From Streptomyces sp. NBC_01255 (lineage in GTDB: Bacteria > Actinomycetota > Actinomycetes > Streptomycetales > Streptomycetaceae): a stretch of 64,000 nucleotides of DNA. The stretch covers positions 4,712,001-4,776,000 of the forward strand of contig NZ_CP108474.1 of assembly GCF_036226445.1 (NCBI RefSeq), given 5' to 3'. The notes under the pieces are model-generated. The model was not told the origin of the DNA. It saw only the letters and a list, made by a program, of their open reading frames with translations, and made no database searches. The position numbers and the translations under genes were made by a program. Shown here one piece after another: positions 50,683 to 59,248 of the stretch (positions are counted from its first letter, which is position 1; the number at the start of each line of letters is the position of its first letter).

Positions 50683-51803
50683 GCGGCACCACGATCATCG
50701 ACAAGGCCTTCGAGGCGCTGTACGCGAGCGACGACGCCTCGCTCGACACGGCGGCCTCGCTGCTCGCCGCCGCCGACCGGGCCGCGGACGCGGAACTGAC
50801 CCGGCGCGGCGAGGAGTTCGTACGGACGCTGTGGGGGAGGGGCTGGCAGCCGGCGGACCTGGCCCGCACGGTCCGCCGCGAACTCGCGGACGAACACGTC
50901 CGCCTCCTGGCGGTCCTGATCAGAGCGGAAACGGCCGGCTACGAGCGACTGCCCCACCGATGGCAGGCACAGCTGGACGAACTGGCCGACTCCACGGTCC
51001 GGCCGACGGACCGCTTCTCGTACGCGACGACCGTCCTGGAGCTGTACCGGATCCTGGTCCGGCTGCCGAGGCTCGACGCGGTCGGCCCGGTCCCGGGGGA
51101 GGTGCTGCCGCCGCCGACGGCCGGGGAGCCGCGGATGCTCGCCCGGATCCGAGCACTGCTCGCGAAAGCGGAGGCCACCGGCTACCCGGAGGAGGCGGAG
51201 GCGCTCACGGCCAAGGCCCAGGAGCTGATGGCACGGCACAGCCTGGACGAGGCGACGCTCGCGGCGGGCGCGCCGTCGCCGGAGACGCCGGGCGCGATCC
51301 GGATCGGGGTGGAGCCGCCGTACGAACAGGCGAAGGCGATCCTGCTGGACGCGGTGGCGACGGCGAACCACTGCCGGGCGGTGTGGAACGAGGCGTACGG
51401 CTTCTCGACGGTGGTCGGCTTCGAGGCGGACCTCGATCCGGTGGAGCTTCTGTACACGTCGCTGCTCGTGCAGGGGACGGCGGCGATGACACGGGCGGAG
51501 GCGGAGCAGCGGGCGGGCGGCCGCAAGCGTACGAAGTCGTTCCGCCAGTCCTTCCTCCTCGCCTACGCCAACCGCCTGGGCAGCCGGCTGTCGGCGACGT
51601 CCCGCCGGGTCGCCGCCGAGGCCCCGACGCTCCTCCCGGCCCTCGCGTCCCGCGACCTCGCGGTCACGAACCGCACGGACGAACTCTTCCCGGAGACCCG
51701 GACGACCAGGGTCCGAGCGGCCTGGGACGAGGAGGGCTGGACCCACGGCGCCACGGCAGCGGACAAGGCGGGCCTCCACCCCAACCGCCGCCACCTCCCG
51801 TAG
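50679..51803 (+). CDS. DUF2786-domain protein
   Basis: 374 aa from a GTG overlapping the HxlR stop. DUF2786 signature: RMLARIRALLAKAEATGYPEEAEALTAKAQELMARHSL (about residues 150-190). The N-terminal 145 residues are helical. A basic segment GGRKRTKSFRQSFLLAYANRL suggests nucleic-acid contact. Function unknown. The operon with HxlR may be incidental. Confidence 0.82.
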   Translation: MSGTTIIDKAFEALYASDDASLDTAASLLAAADRAADAELTRRGEEFVRTLWGRGWQPADLARTVRRELADEHVRLLAVLIRAETAGYERLPHRWQAQLDELADSTVRPTDRFSYATTVLELYRILVRLPRLDAVGPVPGEVLPPPTAGEPRMLARIRALLAKAEATGYPEEAEALTAKAQELMARHSLDEATLAAGAPSPETPGAIRIGVEPPYEQAKAILLDAVATANHCRAVWNEAYGFSTVVGFEADLDPVELLYTSLLVQGTAAMTRAEAEQRAGGRKRTKSFRQSFLLAYANRLGSRLSATSRRVAAEAPTLLPALASRDLAVTNRTDELFPETRTTRVRAAWDEEGWTHGATAADKAGLHPNRRHLP

Positions 51804-51911
51804 GCCACCGGGGCCCCGCCCTCCCCCCCACCAGCCCCTGGCAGGGTTCGGGAAGGGGCGGGGTGGGGGGAAATGGCCGTTTCATACGCGTTCGCGGATA
51901 CGCTCAGGGCC

Positions 51912-54086
51912 ATGAGTTGGCTCCGGGCCCTGAAGGAGACCGCCCGCTCGGGGCTCACTGTCGAGCGCCCGCGGCTCGAACCCGTCATCGCCGCCCGCGG
52001 CGCCCTCGGACTCGCCCTCGTCGTCGGCCTCTCGCTCGCCCTCTTCGGCCCCGCCGTCGCCGTCTCCTCCGCCTTCGGCGCCTTCCAGGCGGCCATCGCC
52101 ACCTTCCAGCGTTCCTGGCGACCCCGCCCCACCCTCGCCCTCGCCTCCGGCGCCAGCCTCGCCGTGTCGACGTTCCTCGGCTACGTCACCGGCGCCGGCG
52201 CGCACCCGGTCCTCTTCCTCGGCCTGCTCCTGCTCTGGACGTTCCTGTCGGGGCTGGCCTGGGCCGCCGGCCCCACCGCCGGCATCATCGCCTCCTCCAA
52301 CGTGGCGATGATGCTCGTGACGGTCACCCTCCCCACCTCCGTCGCCGCCGCCGCCGGCCACGCCGCCATGATCTTCGCCGGCGGGGTCGTCCAGGCCGCC
52401 CTCGTCGTCCTCCTCCCCGTCCGCCGCTGGGGCGCCCAGCGCGACGCCCTCGCCGACGCGCTCGCCGCCGAGGCGGACTACGCCCGCCGCCTCCGCCACG
52501 ACCCGGTCGCCCCCTTCGACCCCGTACCGCTCATGACCGCCCGCAACGCCGCCGCCGTGACCCCCCGCCAGGCCCGCAGCCGCCCGGCGGAGCTGCACGG
52601 CGCGCGCGGGCTCGCCGAGCGGATCCGGCCGGTCCTCGCCTCGCTCGCGGACCCGGCCGTCGGCGTGCCCGAGGAGGGACCGCAACGGGACCGCGTACGG
52701 GAACTGCTGGCCGCCGCCGGCGCCCTCCTCGACGCCGCCGCGCACGCGATCCGGCACGGCGAACCGGTCGCCCTCCCCCCGGCCGCCCTCGCCGCCCTCC
52801 GTACCCCCGACACGGGCGCGATCCTCTCCGGCCCTCCCCGCCGCGCCGCCGTCCGCCTCGCCGCCCTGCTCGGCGACGTCGTCGAGACGGCGGAACCCCG
52901 CACCGAGACGACGCCCGCGGGGACGACGCCCGCGGGGACGACGCCCGCGGGGACGACGCCCGCGGGGACGACGCCCGCGGGGACGACGCCCGCGGGGACG
53001 ACGCCCGCGGGGACGACGCCCGCGGAGGGCACCGCCCGCGCCCGCCCGACCATGGTCCGGCTCGCGCCGATCGTCCTCGCGAAGATGCGTGCCGAGCTGC
53101 GCCCCGACTCCCCGATCCTGCGCCACGCCGTCCGCGTCTCGGTGGTCACGGCCGCCGGCTACCTCCTCGGCGCCGCGCTCCCCTTCGGCCACGGCTACTG
53201 GGCGCCGATGGCCTCCGTCATGGTGATGCGGCCGGACTTCACGCAGACGTACGCCCGCTCCGTGGCCCGCTTCGGCGGCACGCTCGTCGGCGTGGCGCTC
53301 GCGACGGCGGTCGTCCGGACGGCCCACCCGGGCCTGTACCTGTCCGCCGCGCTCGCGGTGCTGTGCGCCTTCGGCATGTACCTGCTGATGCGCACGGGAT
53401 ACGCGGTCGCCCAGGTCTGCGTCGCCGCGTACGTCGTCTTCCTGCTCGGCATGGACGGCGCCGGCCTCACCCAGACGGTCCGCGAGCGCGTGCTGCTGAC
53501 CCTGCTCGGCGGGCTGCTCGCCATGCTCTCCTACGCCGTCTACCCGGCCTGGGAGACGCCCCGGCTGCGCGGCCGGCTCGCGGACTGGCTGACGGCGTCG
53601 GGCCGGTACGCCGCCGCCGTCGCCGCCCGGTACGCCGAACCCGCCGGCCAGTCCTCCCCCGACGTCCGGGAGGCGCTCCTCGCCGCCCGCGCCGCCCGCG
53701 TGGCCTGGCAGGAGGCGGTGGACAGGGCGACCCACGAGCCGGTACGCCACCGGGGGCTCTCGCACGCCACGGCGGAGGAGGCCGGGCACGCGCTGGCGGA
53801 GTTCGGCCGGGCGGCGATGCTCCTGGAGGCGCACCTGCCGGACCGCGGCGCCGCGCCGCTGCCCGCCGCCGCGACCCTCGCGGAGGCCCTGCGCCGGGCG
53901 ACAGAGCAGGGAGCGAAGGACGTACGGGAACGCAGGGAGCCGCACTGGGACGACCTCCGGGAGACCGTCGCCGCCTGGTCGGCCGACCCGCCGGACCACT
54001 TCCTCCTCGACAAGGGCGCACGGCTGCTCCTCGACGCCCTGGACGAGCTCACGGAGGCACTGGCGGAGTCCACGCGGTCCCGGTAA
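51912..54086 (+). CDS. FUSC/aromatic-acid-exporter-like membrane protein with TTPAG repeats
   Basis: 724 aa. Two membrane halves (about 30-170 and 400-540), each of several helices, with cytoplasmic regions after each, as in FUSC/YccS-type permeases thought to export aromatic or amphiphilic compounds. The loop between halves carries eight TTPAG/TTPAE pentapeptides. A GGATACGCT -10-like sequence ends 9 nt before the ATG, suggesting a near-leaderless mRNA. Confidence 0.85.
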   Translation: MSWLRALKETARSGLTVERPRLEPVIAARGALGLALVVGLSLALFGPAVAVSSAFGAFQAAIATFQRSWRPRPTLALASGASLAVSTFLGYVTGAGAHPVLFLGLLLLWTFLSGLAWAAGPTAGIIASSNVAMMLVTVTLPTSVAAAAGHAAMIFAGGVVQAALVVLLPVRRWGAQRDALADALAAEADYARRLRHDPVAPFDPVPLMTARNAAAVTPRQARSRPAELHGARGLAERIRPVLASLADPAVGVPEEGPQRDRVRELLAAAGALLDAAAHAIRHGEPVALPPAALAALRTPDTGAILSGPPRRAAVRLAALLGDVVETAEPRTETTPAGTTPAGTTPAGTTPAGTTPAGTTPAGTTPAGTTPAEGTARARPTMVRLAPIVLAKMRAELRPDSPILRHAVRVSVVTAAGYLLGAALPFGHGYWAPMASVMVMRPDFTQTYARSVARFGGTLVGVALATAVVRTAHPGLYLSAALAVLCAFGMYLLMRTGYAVAQVCVAAYVVFLLGMDGAGLTQTVRERVLLTLLGGLLAMLSYAVYPAWETPRLRGRLADWLTASGRYAAAVAARYAEPAGQSSPDVREALLAARAARVAWQEAVDRATHEPVRHRGLSHATAEEAGHALAEFGRAAMLLEAHLPDRGAAPLPAAATLAEALRRATEQGAKDVRERREPHWDDLRETVAAWSADPPDHFLLDKGARLLLDALDELTEALAESTRSR
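52908..53027 (+). repeat. 15-bp tandem repeat, eight copies, in FUSC gene
   Basis: Seven perfect copies and one variant of ACGACGCCCGCGGGG encode (TTPAG)7-TTPAE in the inter-domain loop. Perfect identity between copies indicates recent expansion and probable strain-to-strain length variation. Confidence 0.95.
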
Positions 54087-54188
54087 CGACCGTCCGCGCC
54101 GCGCCTCGTGGAGTGCCAAGGGGGCAGTGCCGACCCGCACGAATGTTCTGATACTCGGTCATAGGGTCACTCCCGTACGGTGATGGGT

Positions 54189-55406
54189 ATGCAGCTCCGG
54201 TACTCGTTTCGCGTGTACCCGAACGGTCCGCAGCGTGCCGCGCTGGCTCGGGCGTTCGGGTGTACCCGGGTCGTGTTTAACGACGCGTTGCGCGTTCGTG
54301 AGGCCGCCCGCGCCGCGGGCGAACCATTCCCGAAAACCGGGGACCTGTCGAAGCTGCTGATCACCGAGGCGAAGAAGACTGGCGATCGGTCCTGGCTCGG
54401 TGACGTGTCCGCCGTGGTGTTGCAACAGTCCCTGAGGGACCTGGACACCGCCTACCGGAACTTCTTCGACGGCCTCAAGGGAAAGCGCCCGCATACGGGC
54501 GCACCCCGTTTCAAATCCCGCAAGGACAACCGGCAGGCCGTACGGTTCACCGCAAACGCCCGCTGGAGGATTACATCCAGCGGGGAACTGGCGCTCCCGA
54601 AGATCGGGGACGTGCGGGTGAAATGGTCCCGCGCTCTGCCCTCCCTGCCGTCCACGGTGACCGTGATCAAAGACGCGGCCGGGCGGTACTTCGCGTCCTT
54701 CGTCGTCGAGACCGATCCGACCCCGCTGCCCGAGACCGAATCCGTCGTCGGCATCGACCTGGGACTCGGACACTTCGCGGTCCTCTCGGACGGTACGAAG
54801 ATCGACGCGCCGCGTTTTCTGCGCCGGGCGGAGAAGAAGCTCAAGAAAGCCCAGAAGGACCTGAGCCGCAAGGTGAAGGGATCGACCAACCGAGACAAGG
54901 CCAAGGGCAAGGTCGCCCGGGCACATGCACAGGTTGCCGACGCACGGCGCGAGTTTCACCACCAGCTCTCCACACGGGTCATTCGCGAGAACCAAGCGGT
55001 GGCGGTGGAGGACCTGGCGGTGAAAGGGCTCGCCCGTACGCGTCTGGCCAAGTCCGTGCACGACGCGGGCTGGGCCGCGTTCGTCGCGATGCTGGAGTAC
55101 AAGGCGGCCCTGTTCGGCCGGACCTTCATCAGGATCGGACGCTTCGAGCCGACCAGCCAGGTGTGCTGTGTGTGCGGCGTCAAGGACGGCCCCAAGCCCC
55201 TGCACGTCCGTGTGTGGGAGTGCCAGGGATGCGGAGCCGTCCTGGACCGGGACATCAATGCGGCGGTCAATATCGCCAAGGCCGCCGGACTGGCGGTGTC
55301 AGCCTGTGGAGCGCAGGTAAGACCGGTACGCGTACCGGCGCAGCGCTGCGAAGCAGGAACCCACCGAGACGGTCGGCCGACCGTGGCAGGAATCCCCGCC
55401 CTTTAG
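54189..55406 (+). CDS. tnpB: RNA-guided nuclease TnpB family protein
   Basis: 405 aa, full length. RuvC acidic residues are all present: Asp in SVVGIDLGLGHFAVL, Glu in VAVEDLAVKGL and Asp in LDRDINAAVNIA. The zinc ribbon is CCVCG...CQGCG. ATG at 54189 (MQLRYSFRVYP) chosen over GTG 54180 and ATG 54183. TnpB uses an omega-RNA from the element's right end to cut DNA at sites with a short target motif; the nuclease looks intact. The 3' end of the gene and the hairpin after it should form that RNA. Confidence 0.92.
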   Translation: MQLRYSFRVYPNGPQRAALARAFGCTRVVFNDALRVREAARAAGEPFPKTGDLSKLLITEAKKTGDRSWLGDVSAVVLQQSLRDLDTAYRNFFDGLKGKRPHTGAPRFKSRKDNRQAVRFTANARWRITSSGELALPKIGDVRVKWSRALPSLPSTVTVIKDAAGRYFASFVVETDPTPLPETESVVGIDLGLGHFAVLSDGTKIDAPRFLRRAEKKLKKAQKDLSRKVKGSTNRDKAKGKVARAHAQVADARREFHHQLSTRVIRENQAVAVEDLAVKGLARTRLAKSVHDAGWAAFVAMLEYKAALFGRTFIRIGRFEPTSQVCCVCGVKDGPKPLHVRVWECQGCGAVLDRDINAAVNIAKAAGLAVSACGAQVRPVRVPAQRCEAGTHRDGRPTVAGIPAL

Positions 55407-55425
55407 CGCGGGGAGCGGAAGTCAA
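55300..55425 (+). ncRNA. candidate omega-RNA (reRNA) at tnpB right end
   Basis: In characterised IS200/IS605 elements the guide RNA overlaps the tnpB 3' end and right-end hairpin, with the guide being the flanking DNA. Here the scaffold would end at 55425 and the guide would read into the sigma-factor remnant. Extent of the 5' end is a guess. Confidence 0.45.
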
Positions 55426-55551
55426 TGGGAGGACCTCACCGAGCAGGAGATCGCGATGGTGCTCAACTGCTCGCTCGGCACGGTCAAGACGCACGCGAGA
55501 CGCGGCCTGGCCGCGCTGCGCACCCACCCCCGGCTCGTCCGGAGCCCGCCG
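55426..55551 (+). pseudogene. 3' remnant of an ECF/SigE-type sigma factor gene
   Basis: Translates as WEDLTEQEIAMVLNCSLGT followed by VKTHARRGLAALRTHP, the helix-turn-helix of sigma region 4, starting exactly at the base after the element's TCAA. The preceding regions 2-3 are not found anywhere upstream in the window. The frame runs without a stop into the following gene, where a normal sigma gene would terminate. Treat as a truncated, non-functional gene. Confidence 0.8.
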
Positions 55552-56337
55552 ATGACCACCCCCGAAACCGCACCCGATCCGGACACCGGCCCCGCTGCCG
55601 CCCATGAGAGCGACACCGACACCGACACCGACGCCGAAGTCGACCGGATCCGCGAGGCGTTCGCGCGAGAGGCCTTCGGCGTCACCCCGAGCCCGGTGCC
55701 GCTGGAGGCCCTCCGGCGCGCGGGCCGGACGCTCCGCCGCCGCCGTACGGCGACCTTCTCGGCGCTGTCGGTCGTCGCGGCGGCGACGGCCGTGGCGGCG
55801 GTCGTCGCCGTGACGTACCCGAGCCCGTCCCCGCCGGCCCCATCCCCGGTGGCCGCCCCACCGGCCAAGGTCACCCCCCAGGTCCCGCCACCCACGTCCC
55901 GCGCCACGCCCACGCGGACGGCGGCGCGGACGCCGACGCCGGTCCGGGTCGTGGCCTCCGGCGAGCGCGTCGACGCCGGGAAGGGCTGGAAGATCTGGCT
56001 GACGTCCGAGGGCAAGCACTGGACGGGGCCGGACGGGTACGAGAACACCCGCAGCGTGACCGACGGCAACGTCGACACGGCCGCGCCCGGCGTGAGCCAC
56101 CAGACCGAGGCGTCGGCGGCGGGCGCCTTCCACTCGGGCCTGTACTACGGGACCCGAGCGGTGGGCAGGGTCGAGCTCACGGGCTCCGGGGGCGGCAGGA
56201 CCACCGCCACTCTGCTCGAACTGCCGGGCCGGCCCGGCTGGGGCGTCTGGTACGCGCACACCGGGCCGGCGGGCGGGGAGGCCTCCGTCGCGATGTACGA
56301 CCGCGCGGGCAAGCTCCTCACGAGCCTCCCGGGCTGA
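55552..56337 (+). CDS. putative sigma-associated membrane protein
   Basis: 261 aa from ATG (MTTPETAP); the same frame is open upstream through the sigma remnant. Cytoplasmic N-terminus with a VDRIREAFAREAFGVTPSPVPLEALRRAGRTLRRRR segment, one transmembrane helix (ATFSALSVVAAATAVAAVVAV), a Pro/Thr-rich stalk and an extracytoplasmic domain. The arrangement parallels the protein after the intact SigE-type factor at 39.6 kb. Its partner sigma factor is disrupted, so its role may be lost. Confidence 0.68.
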   Translation: MTTPETAPDPDTGPAAAHESDTDTDTDAEVDRIREAFAREAFGVTPSPVPLEALRRAGRTLRRRRTATFSALSVVAAATAVAAVVAVTYPSPSPPAPSPVAAPPAKVTPQVPPPTSRATPTRTAARTPTPVRVVASGERVDAGKGWKIWLTSEGKHWTGPDGYENTRSVTDGNVDTAAPGVSHQTEASAAGAFHSGLYYGTRAVGRVELTGSGGGRTTATLLELPGRPGWGVWYAHTGPAGGEASVAMYDRAGKLLTSLPG

Positions 56338-56361
56338 CCGCCGCCGCGTGGGGCCGCCCCT

Positions 56362-56667
56362 TCACCACGACGCCTTCCGCACCCCCGGCAGGAAGCCCGC
56401 GTGCGCCTGCTCCCTCATCCGGACCCGGGACAGCCCGAACCTCCGCAGGTGGCCCCGGGGTCTGCCGTCCACCGCGTCCCGGTTGCGTACCCGGGTCGCG
56501 CTCGCGTCCCGGGGCTGGCGGCCGAGTTCCCGTACCGCCGCCGCTCGGTCCGCGGCGGGGGTGGAGGGGCGGCGGACGATCTCCTTCAGCTCGGCCCGCC
56601 GCTCGGCGTACCGCGCCACGACGGTCTTCCGCCGCTCGTTGCGTGCGATCTTGCTGCGCTTGGCCAT
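56362..56667 (-). CDS. rpsN: 30S ribosomal protein S14, zinc-independent paralogue
   Basis: 101 aa ([30 protein letters not shown]...), the long S14 form without CxxC zinc ligands. It would replace zinc-binding S14 when zinc is scarce. ATGA overlap with L28 upstream. Part of the left arm of the zinc-limitation island, transcribed from the Zur-box region. Confidence 0.95.
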   Translation of the reverse strand: MAKRSKIARNERRKTVVARYAERRAELKEIVRRPSTPAADRAAAVRELGRQPRDASATRVRNRDAVDGRPRGHLRRFGLSRVRMREQAHAGFLPGVRKASW

Positions 56668-56903
56668 CAGACCGTCACCCCGCGCGCCCGGATGCGGGCC
56701 ACGGCGGCCTCCACGCCGATGGCGTCGACGGTCTTGATCGCGCGGGCGCTGAGCGTGAGCCGGACGTACCGGCCCTCGCCGGCGAGCCAGTACCGCTTGC
56801 GCTGGATGTTGGGGTCGAAGCGCCGCGAGGTGCGCCGGTGGGAGTGCGAGATCCGGTTGCCGAATCCGGGCCGCGCGCCGGTCAGCTGGCAGTGGGCGGA
56901 CAA
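56667..56903 (-). CDS. rpmB: 50S ribosomal protein L28, zinc-independent paralogue
   Basis: 78 aa from a TTG start ([34 protein letters not shown]). Only one Cys remains of the four zinc ligands in the primary form, so this is the C-minus paralogue. First gene of the leftward pair; divergent from L33 with the palindrome at 56952-56972 between them. Confidence 0.94.
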   Translation of the reverse strand: MSAHCQLTGARPGFGNRISHSHRRTSRRFDPNIQRKRYWLAGEGRYVRLTLSARAIKTVDAIGVEAAVARIRARGVTV

Positions 56904-56951
56904 GGGTGACCTACCTCTCCGTAGAGCTCTCCGCAGAGAAACCGTAGAAAC

Positions 56952-56972
56952 TGGAAATGGGAACCATTTTCA
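56952..56972. promoter_or_regulatory. Zur-box-like operator
   Basis: Inverted repeat TGGAAATGG-GAA-CCATTTTCA, AT-rich against the GC background, 16 bp before the L33 start and 49 bp before the L28 start. It matches the actinobacterial Zur pattern (TGAAAATGATTTTCA-like). TACTCT at 56975-56980 could be the L33 -10. One site could control both divergent operons. Confidence 0.8.
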
Positions 56973-56987
56973 TTTACTCTACACGCC

Positions 56988-57152
56988 ATGGCCCGCAACG
57001 AACTCCGCCCCCTCGTCAAACTCCGGTCCACAGCAGGCACCGGATTCACCTACGTCACCCGCAAGAACCGCCGCAACGACCCCGACCGCCTCACCCTGCG
57101 CAAGTTCGACCCGGTCGTCCGCCGCCACGTCGACTTCCGAGAGGAGCGCTGA
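56988..57152 (+). CDS. rpmG: 50S ribosomal protein L33, zinc-independent paralogue
   Basis: 54 aa ([20 protein letters not shown], then [27 protein letters not shown]). The CxxC pairs of zinc-binding L33 are absent. First gene of the rightward arm, just after the Zur-box-like site and close to its -10. L31 begins 5 nt after its stop. Confidence 0.95.
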   Translation: MARNELRPLVKLRSTAGTGFTYVTRKNRRNDPDRLTLRKFDPVVRRHVDFREER

Positions 57153-57157
57153 GCCCC

Positions 57158-57412
57158 ATGAAGCCCGGCATCCACCCCCCGTACGAGCCCGTCGTCTTCC
57201 GTGACAAGACCGGCGGCCTCGCCTTCCTCACCCGCTCCACCCTCACGAGTGACAAGACCGTGGAGTGGGAGGACGGGCGCACCTACCCCGTCGTCGACGT
57301 CGAGATCTCCTCGGCGAGCCACCCCTTCTACACGGGCACCGCGCGCGTGCTCGACACCGCCGGCCGCGTCGAGCGCTTCGAGAAGCGGTACGGACCGCGC
57401 GAGGCCCGCTGA
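57158..57412 (+). CDS. rpmE2: 50S ribosomal protein L31 type B (zinc-independent)
   Basis: 84 aa ([58 protein letters not shown]). The Cys ligands of L31 type A are missing. Replaces the zinc form under limitation, freeing zinc. TGATG overlap with the CobW-like gene means co-translation. Confidence 0.96.
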   Translation: MKPGIHPPYEPVVFRDKTGGLAFLTRSTLTSDKTVEWEDGRTYPVVDVEISSASHPFYTGTARVLDTAGRVERFEKRYGPREAR

Positions 57413-58539
57413 TGCTCACCGTCGCCCTCGTCGGAGGACTCCACTCCGACGCCCGCCGCGCCGCCGTGGACCGGCTCCTGGCCGACGTCCCCGGCGGCGT
57501 GGCGCTCCACCACGACCTCGCGACGGCCCCGGAGACCGGGACCGTCGCCCGTACCGTCCGGGACGCCACGGGCGTCCTGTCCACGGGCGAGACCCCGCTC
57601 GTCAACGACTGCGCCTGCTGCGCCCTGCGTGAGGACCTCGTCCCCGAGCTGGAGCGGCTCCGCGACTCCGGCCTCACCCGGCTCGCCGTCGTCGAGCTCT
57701 GGGACTCCGTCGAGCCCAAGGCGATGGCCGAGGTCGTCGCCGCCGCCGGGTTCCGCATCGGCGCCGTCGTCACCGCCGTCGACCCGGCGCTCCTCCTGCC
57801 GTACCTCGGCAACGGCGACGACCTCGCCGATGCCGGTCTCGCCGCGGCGGCCACCGACCGGCGTACCGTCGCCGACACCTGGGCGCGCCAGCTGGAGTAC
57901 GCGCCCGTTCTCGCCGTCGCCGCGAGCCCCGAGGCCGACGCCGAGGACCTGGCCCTGCTCGACCAGCTCCACCCCACCGCCCGCCGGATCCCCGTCGAGG
58001 GCGGCGGTCTTGCCGCCGCGGTCTTCGCCGGCTTCGACGTGGAGGCCGCGGCCGCCGCCCAGCACCCGGCCTGCGCGCTGCTGCCGCAGGACGCGGACGA
58101 GCACGGCGTGGCCACGTACGTCTGGCGCCACCACCGGCCCTTCCACCCCGAGCGGCTCTGGTCCGCCCTGGAGGATCTGGCCTGCGCCGCCGCCCGCAGT
58201 CGCGGCCGCTTCTATCTGGCCGACCGGCCCGACACCCTGCTCGCGTGGGAGGCGGCGGGCGGCGCGCTCTGTGTGGAGAGCGCCGGTCCCTGGCTGGCGT
58301 CGCTGCCCGACGCGGCCTGGGAGATGGTCCCGCCGGTGCGGCGGGCCGCCGCGGCCCTCGACTGGCACCCGGAGCACGGTGACCGCTGCCAGCACCTGGT
58401 CTTCACCTCGCCCGGCCTGGACCGTGACGGCCTGGCCGAGCTTCTCGGCTCCTGTCTGCTCACGGACGCCGAGTACGCCGCCGGGCGCGAGTCCTGGAAG
58501 GGGCTCGCCTCCGCGTTCGACACCCTCCTGGAGGTCTGA
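57412..58539 (+). CDS. CobW/COG0523-like protein with degenerate P-loop
   Basis: 375 aa. COG0523 features: the metal-binding CxCC motif NDCACCALREDL, a VDPALLL-like switch region and the CobW C-terminal domain (HPERLWSALEDL; HRRFYLADRPD-type strand). The Walker A position reads VALVGGLHSDARRAAVDRL, without the Gly-Lys-Ser/Thr of GTP-binding members, so GTPase activity is doubtful. In the zinc island it probably delivers or senses zinc. Coupled to L31; S18 begins 3 nt after its stop. Confidence 0.87.
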   Translation: MLTVALVGGLHSDARRAAVDRLLADVPGGVALHHDLATAPETGTVARTVRDATGVLSTGETPLVNDCACCALREDLVPELERLRDSGLTRLAVVELWDSVEPKAMAEVVAAAGFRIGAVVTAVDPALLLPYLGNGDDLADAGLAAAATDRRTVADTWARQLEYAPVLAVAASPEADAEDLALLDQLHPTARRIPVEGGGLAAAVFAGFDVEAAAAAQHPACALLPQDADEHGVATYVWRHHRPFHPERLWSALEDLACAAARSRGRFYLADRPDTLLAWEAAGGALCVESAGPWLASLPDAAWEMVPPVRRAAAALDWHPEHGDRCQHLVFTSPGLDRDGLAELLGSCLLTDAEYAAGRESWKGLASAFDTLLEV

Positions 58540-58542
58540 TCC

Positions 58543-58806
58543 ATGCCCGCCAAGCCCCCGCGCAACTCCCCGCGCGACTCCCCGCGAAAGTCCGTGAAGG
58601 CGCGACCCAACCCACTCGACCGTGACGACGTCCTCTATGTCGACTACAAGGACACGGCCCTGCTGCGGACGTTCGTCTCCGACCGGGGGAAGATCAGGAG
58701 TCGTAGGGTGACCCGGGTGAGCGCGCAGCAGCAGCGGCAGATCGCGAGGGCCGTGAAGAACGCCCGTGAGATGGCGCTTCTGCCGTACTCCTCGGTAGCA
58801 CGCTGA
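58543..58806 (+). CDS. rpsR: 30S ribosomal protein S18 paralogue
   Basis: 87 aa with a Pro/Ser/Lys N-terminal extension, then the S18 core [62 protein letters not shown]. No Cys. Last gene of the rightward zinc-limitation operon. Confidence 0.95.
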   Translation: MPAKPPRNSPRDSPRKSVKARPNPLDRDDVLYVDYKDTALLRTFVSDRGKIRSRRVTRVSAQQQRQIARAVKNAREMALLPYSSVAR

Positions 58807-58923
58807 GTCGCGTAGCCACTACGCCACCCCTCGTGCACGTGCATCTGCTCATGCATTGGCATATGAACACAGCTATGATCCGAGGAAGTTGACACCTGCA
58901 CCAAGCAATTCGGGGAGCTACCA

Positions 58924-59166
58924 GTGCATCATGCGCATCGCGCGTACAACGGCATGGCGGCCACGGAGCTGCGAGGCGTCGTGTGGCAGAAGAGCAGGCA
59001 CAGCAACTCCCAGGGGTCCTGCGTGGAGTTCGCGAAGCTTCCGGGGGGAAACGTTGCCGTACGCAATTCGCGCCACCCCGACGGGCCCGCGCTCGTCTAC
59101 ACGCCGGCGGAGATAGAGGCGCTCCTGCTCGGCGTCAAGGACGGGGAGTTCGACCACTTGGTGTGA
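58924..59166 (+). CDS. DUF397 protein (WhiJ-associated small protein)
   Basis: 80 aa from GTG after GGGGAGCTACCA. Core WQKSRHSNSQGSCVEFAKLPGGNVAVRNSRHPDGPALVYTPAEIEALLLGVKDGEFDHL is the DUF397 domain. In Streptomyces these travel with WhiJ-like XRE regulators and anti-sigma-like ATPases, both found next. It may act as an effector that modulates the DNA-binding protein. Confidence 0.92.
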   Translation: MHHAHRAYNGMAATELRGVVWQKSRHSNSQGSCVEFAKLPGGNVAVRNSRHPDGPALVYTPAEIEALLLGVKDGEFDHLV

Positions 59167-59185
59167 ACCGGGTGTCACGACGGAC

Positions 59186-59230
59186 ATGAATGAAGGGCCC
59201 CGGCGGCGACCGCCGGGGCCCTTCATTCAT
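59186..59230. terminator. 20-bp bidirectional hairpin
   Basis: Perfect 20-bp stem (left arm 59186-59205, right arm 59211-59230) with a GCGAC loop between the convergent DUF397 and ATP-binding genes. An unusually AT-containing base of the stem (ATGAATGAAGGG) suits termination on either strand. Confidence 0.85.
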
Positions 59231-59248
59231 GCATGTGCCCGTGTACCG

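Larger units (their letters stand above)
54160..55425 (+). mobile_element. TnpB-only IS200/IS605-type element (IS1341-like)
   Basis: The right end is well defined: hairpin CCCCGC-loop-GCGGGG at 55394-55413 and the cleavage tetranucleotide TCAA at 55422-55425, immediately followed by sigma-factor coding sequence in frame. The left end is uncertain; a TCAC...GTGA inverted repeat around CCGTACGG at 54167-54183 is the best candidate. No tnpA transposase is present, so mobility would need one in trans. Confidence 0.72.

Noticed and set aside
51816..51865. Imperfect GC-rich inverted repeat before the FUSC gene as terminator
   Set aside because: Arms match only partially and consist of C and G runs; not convincing by eye.
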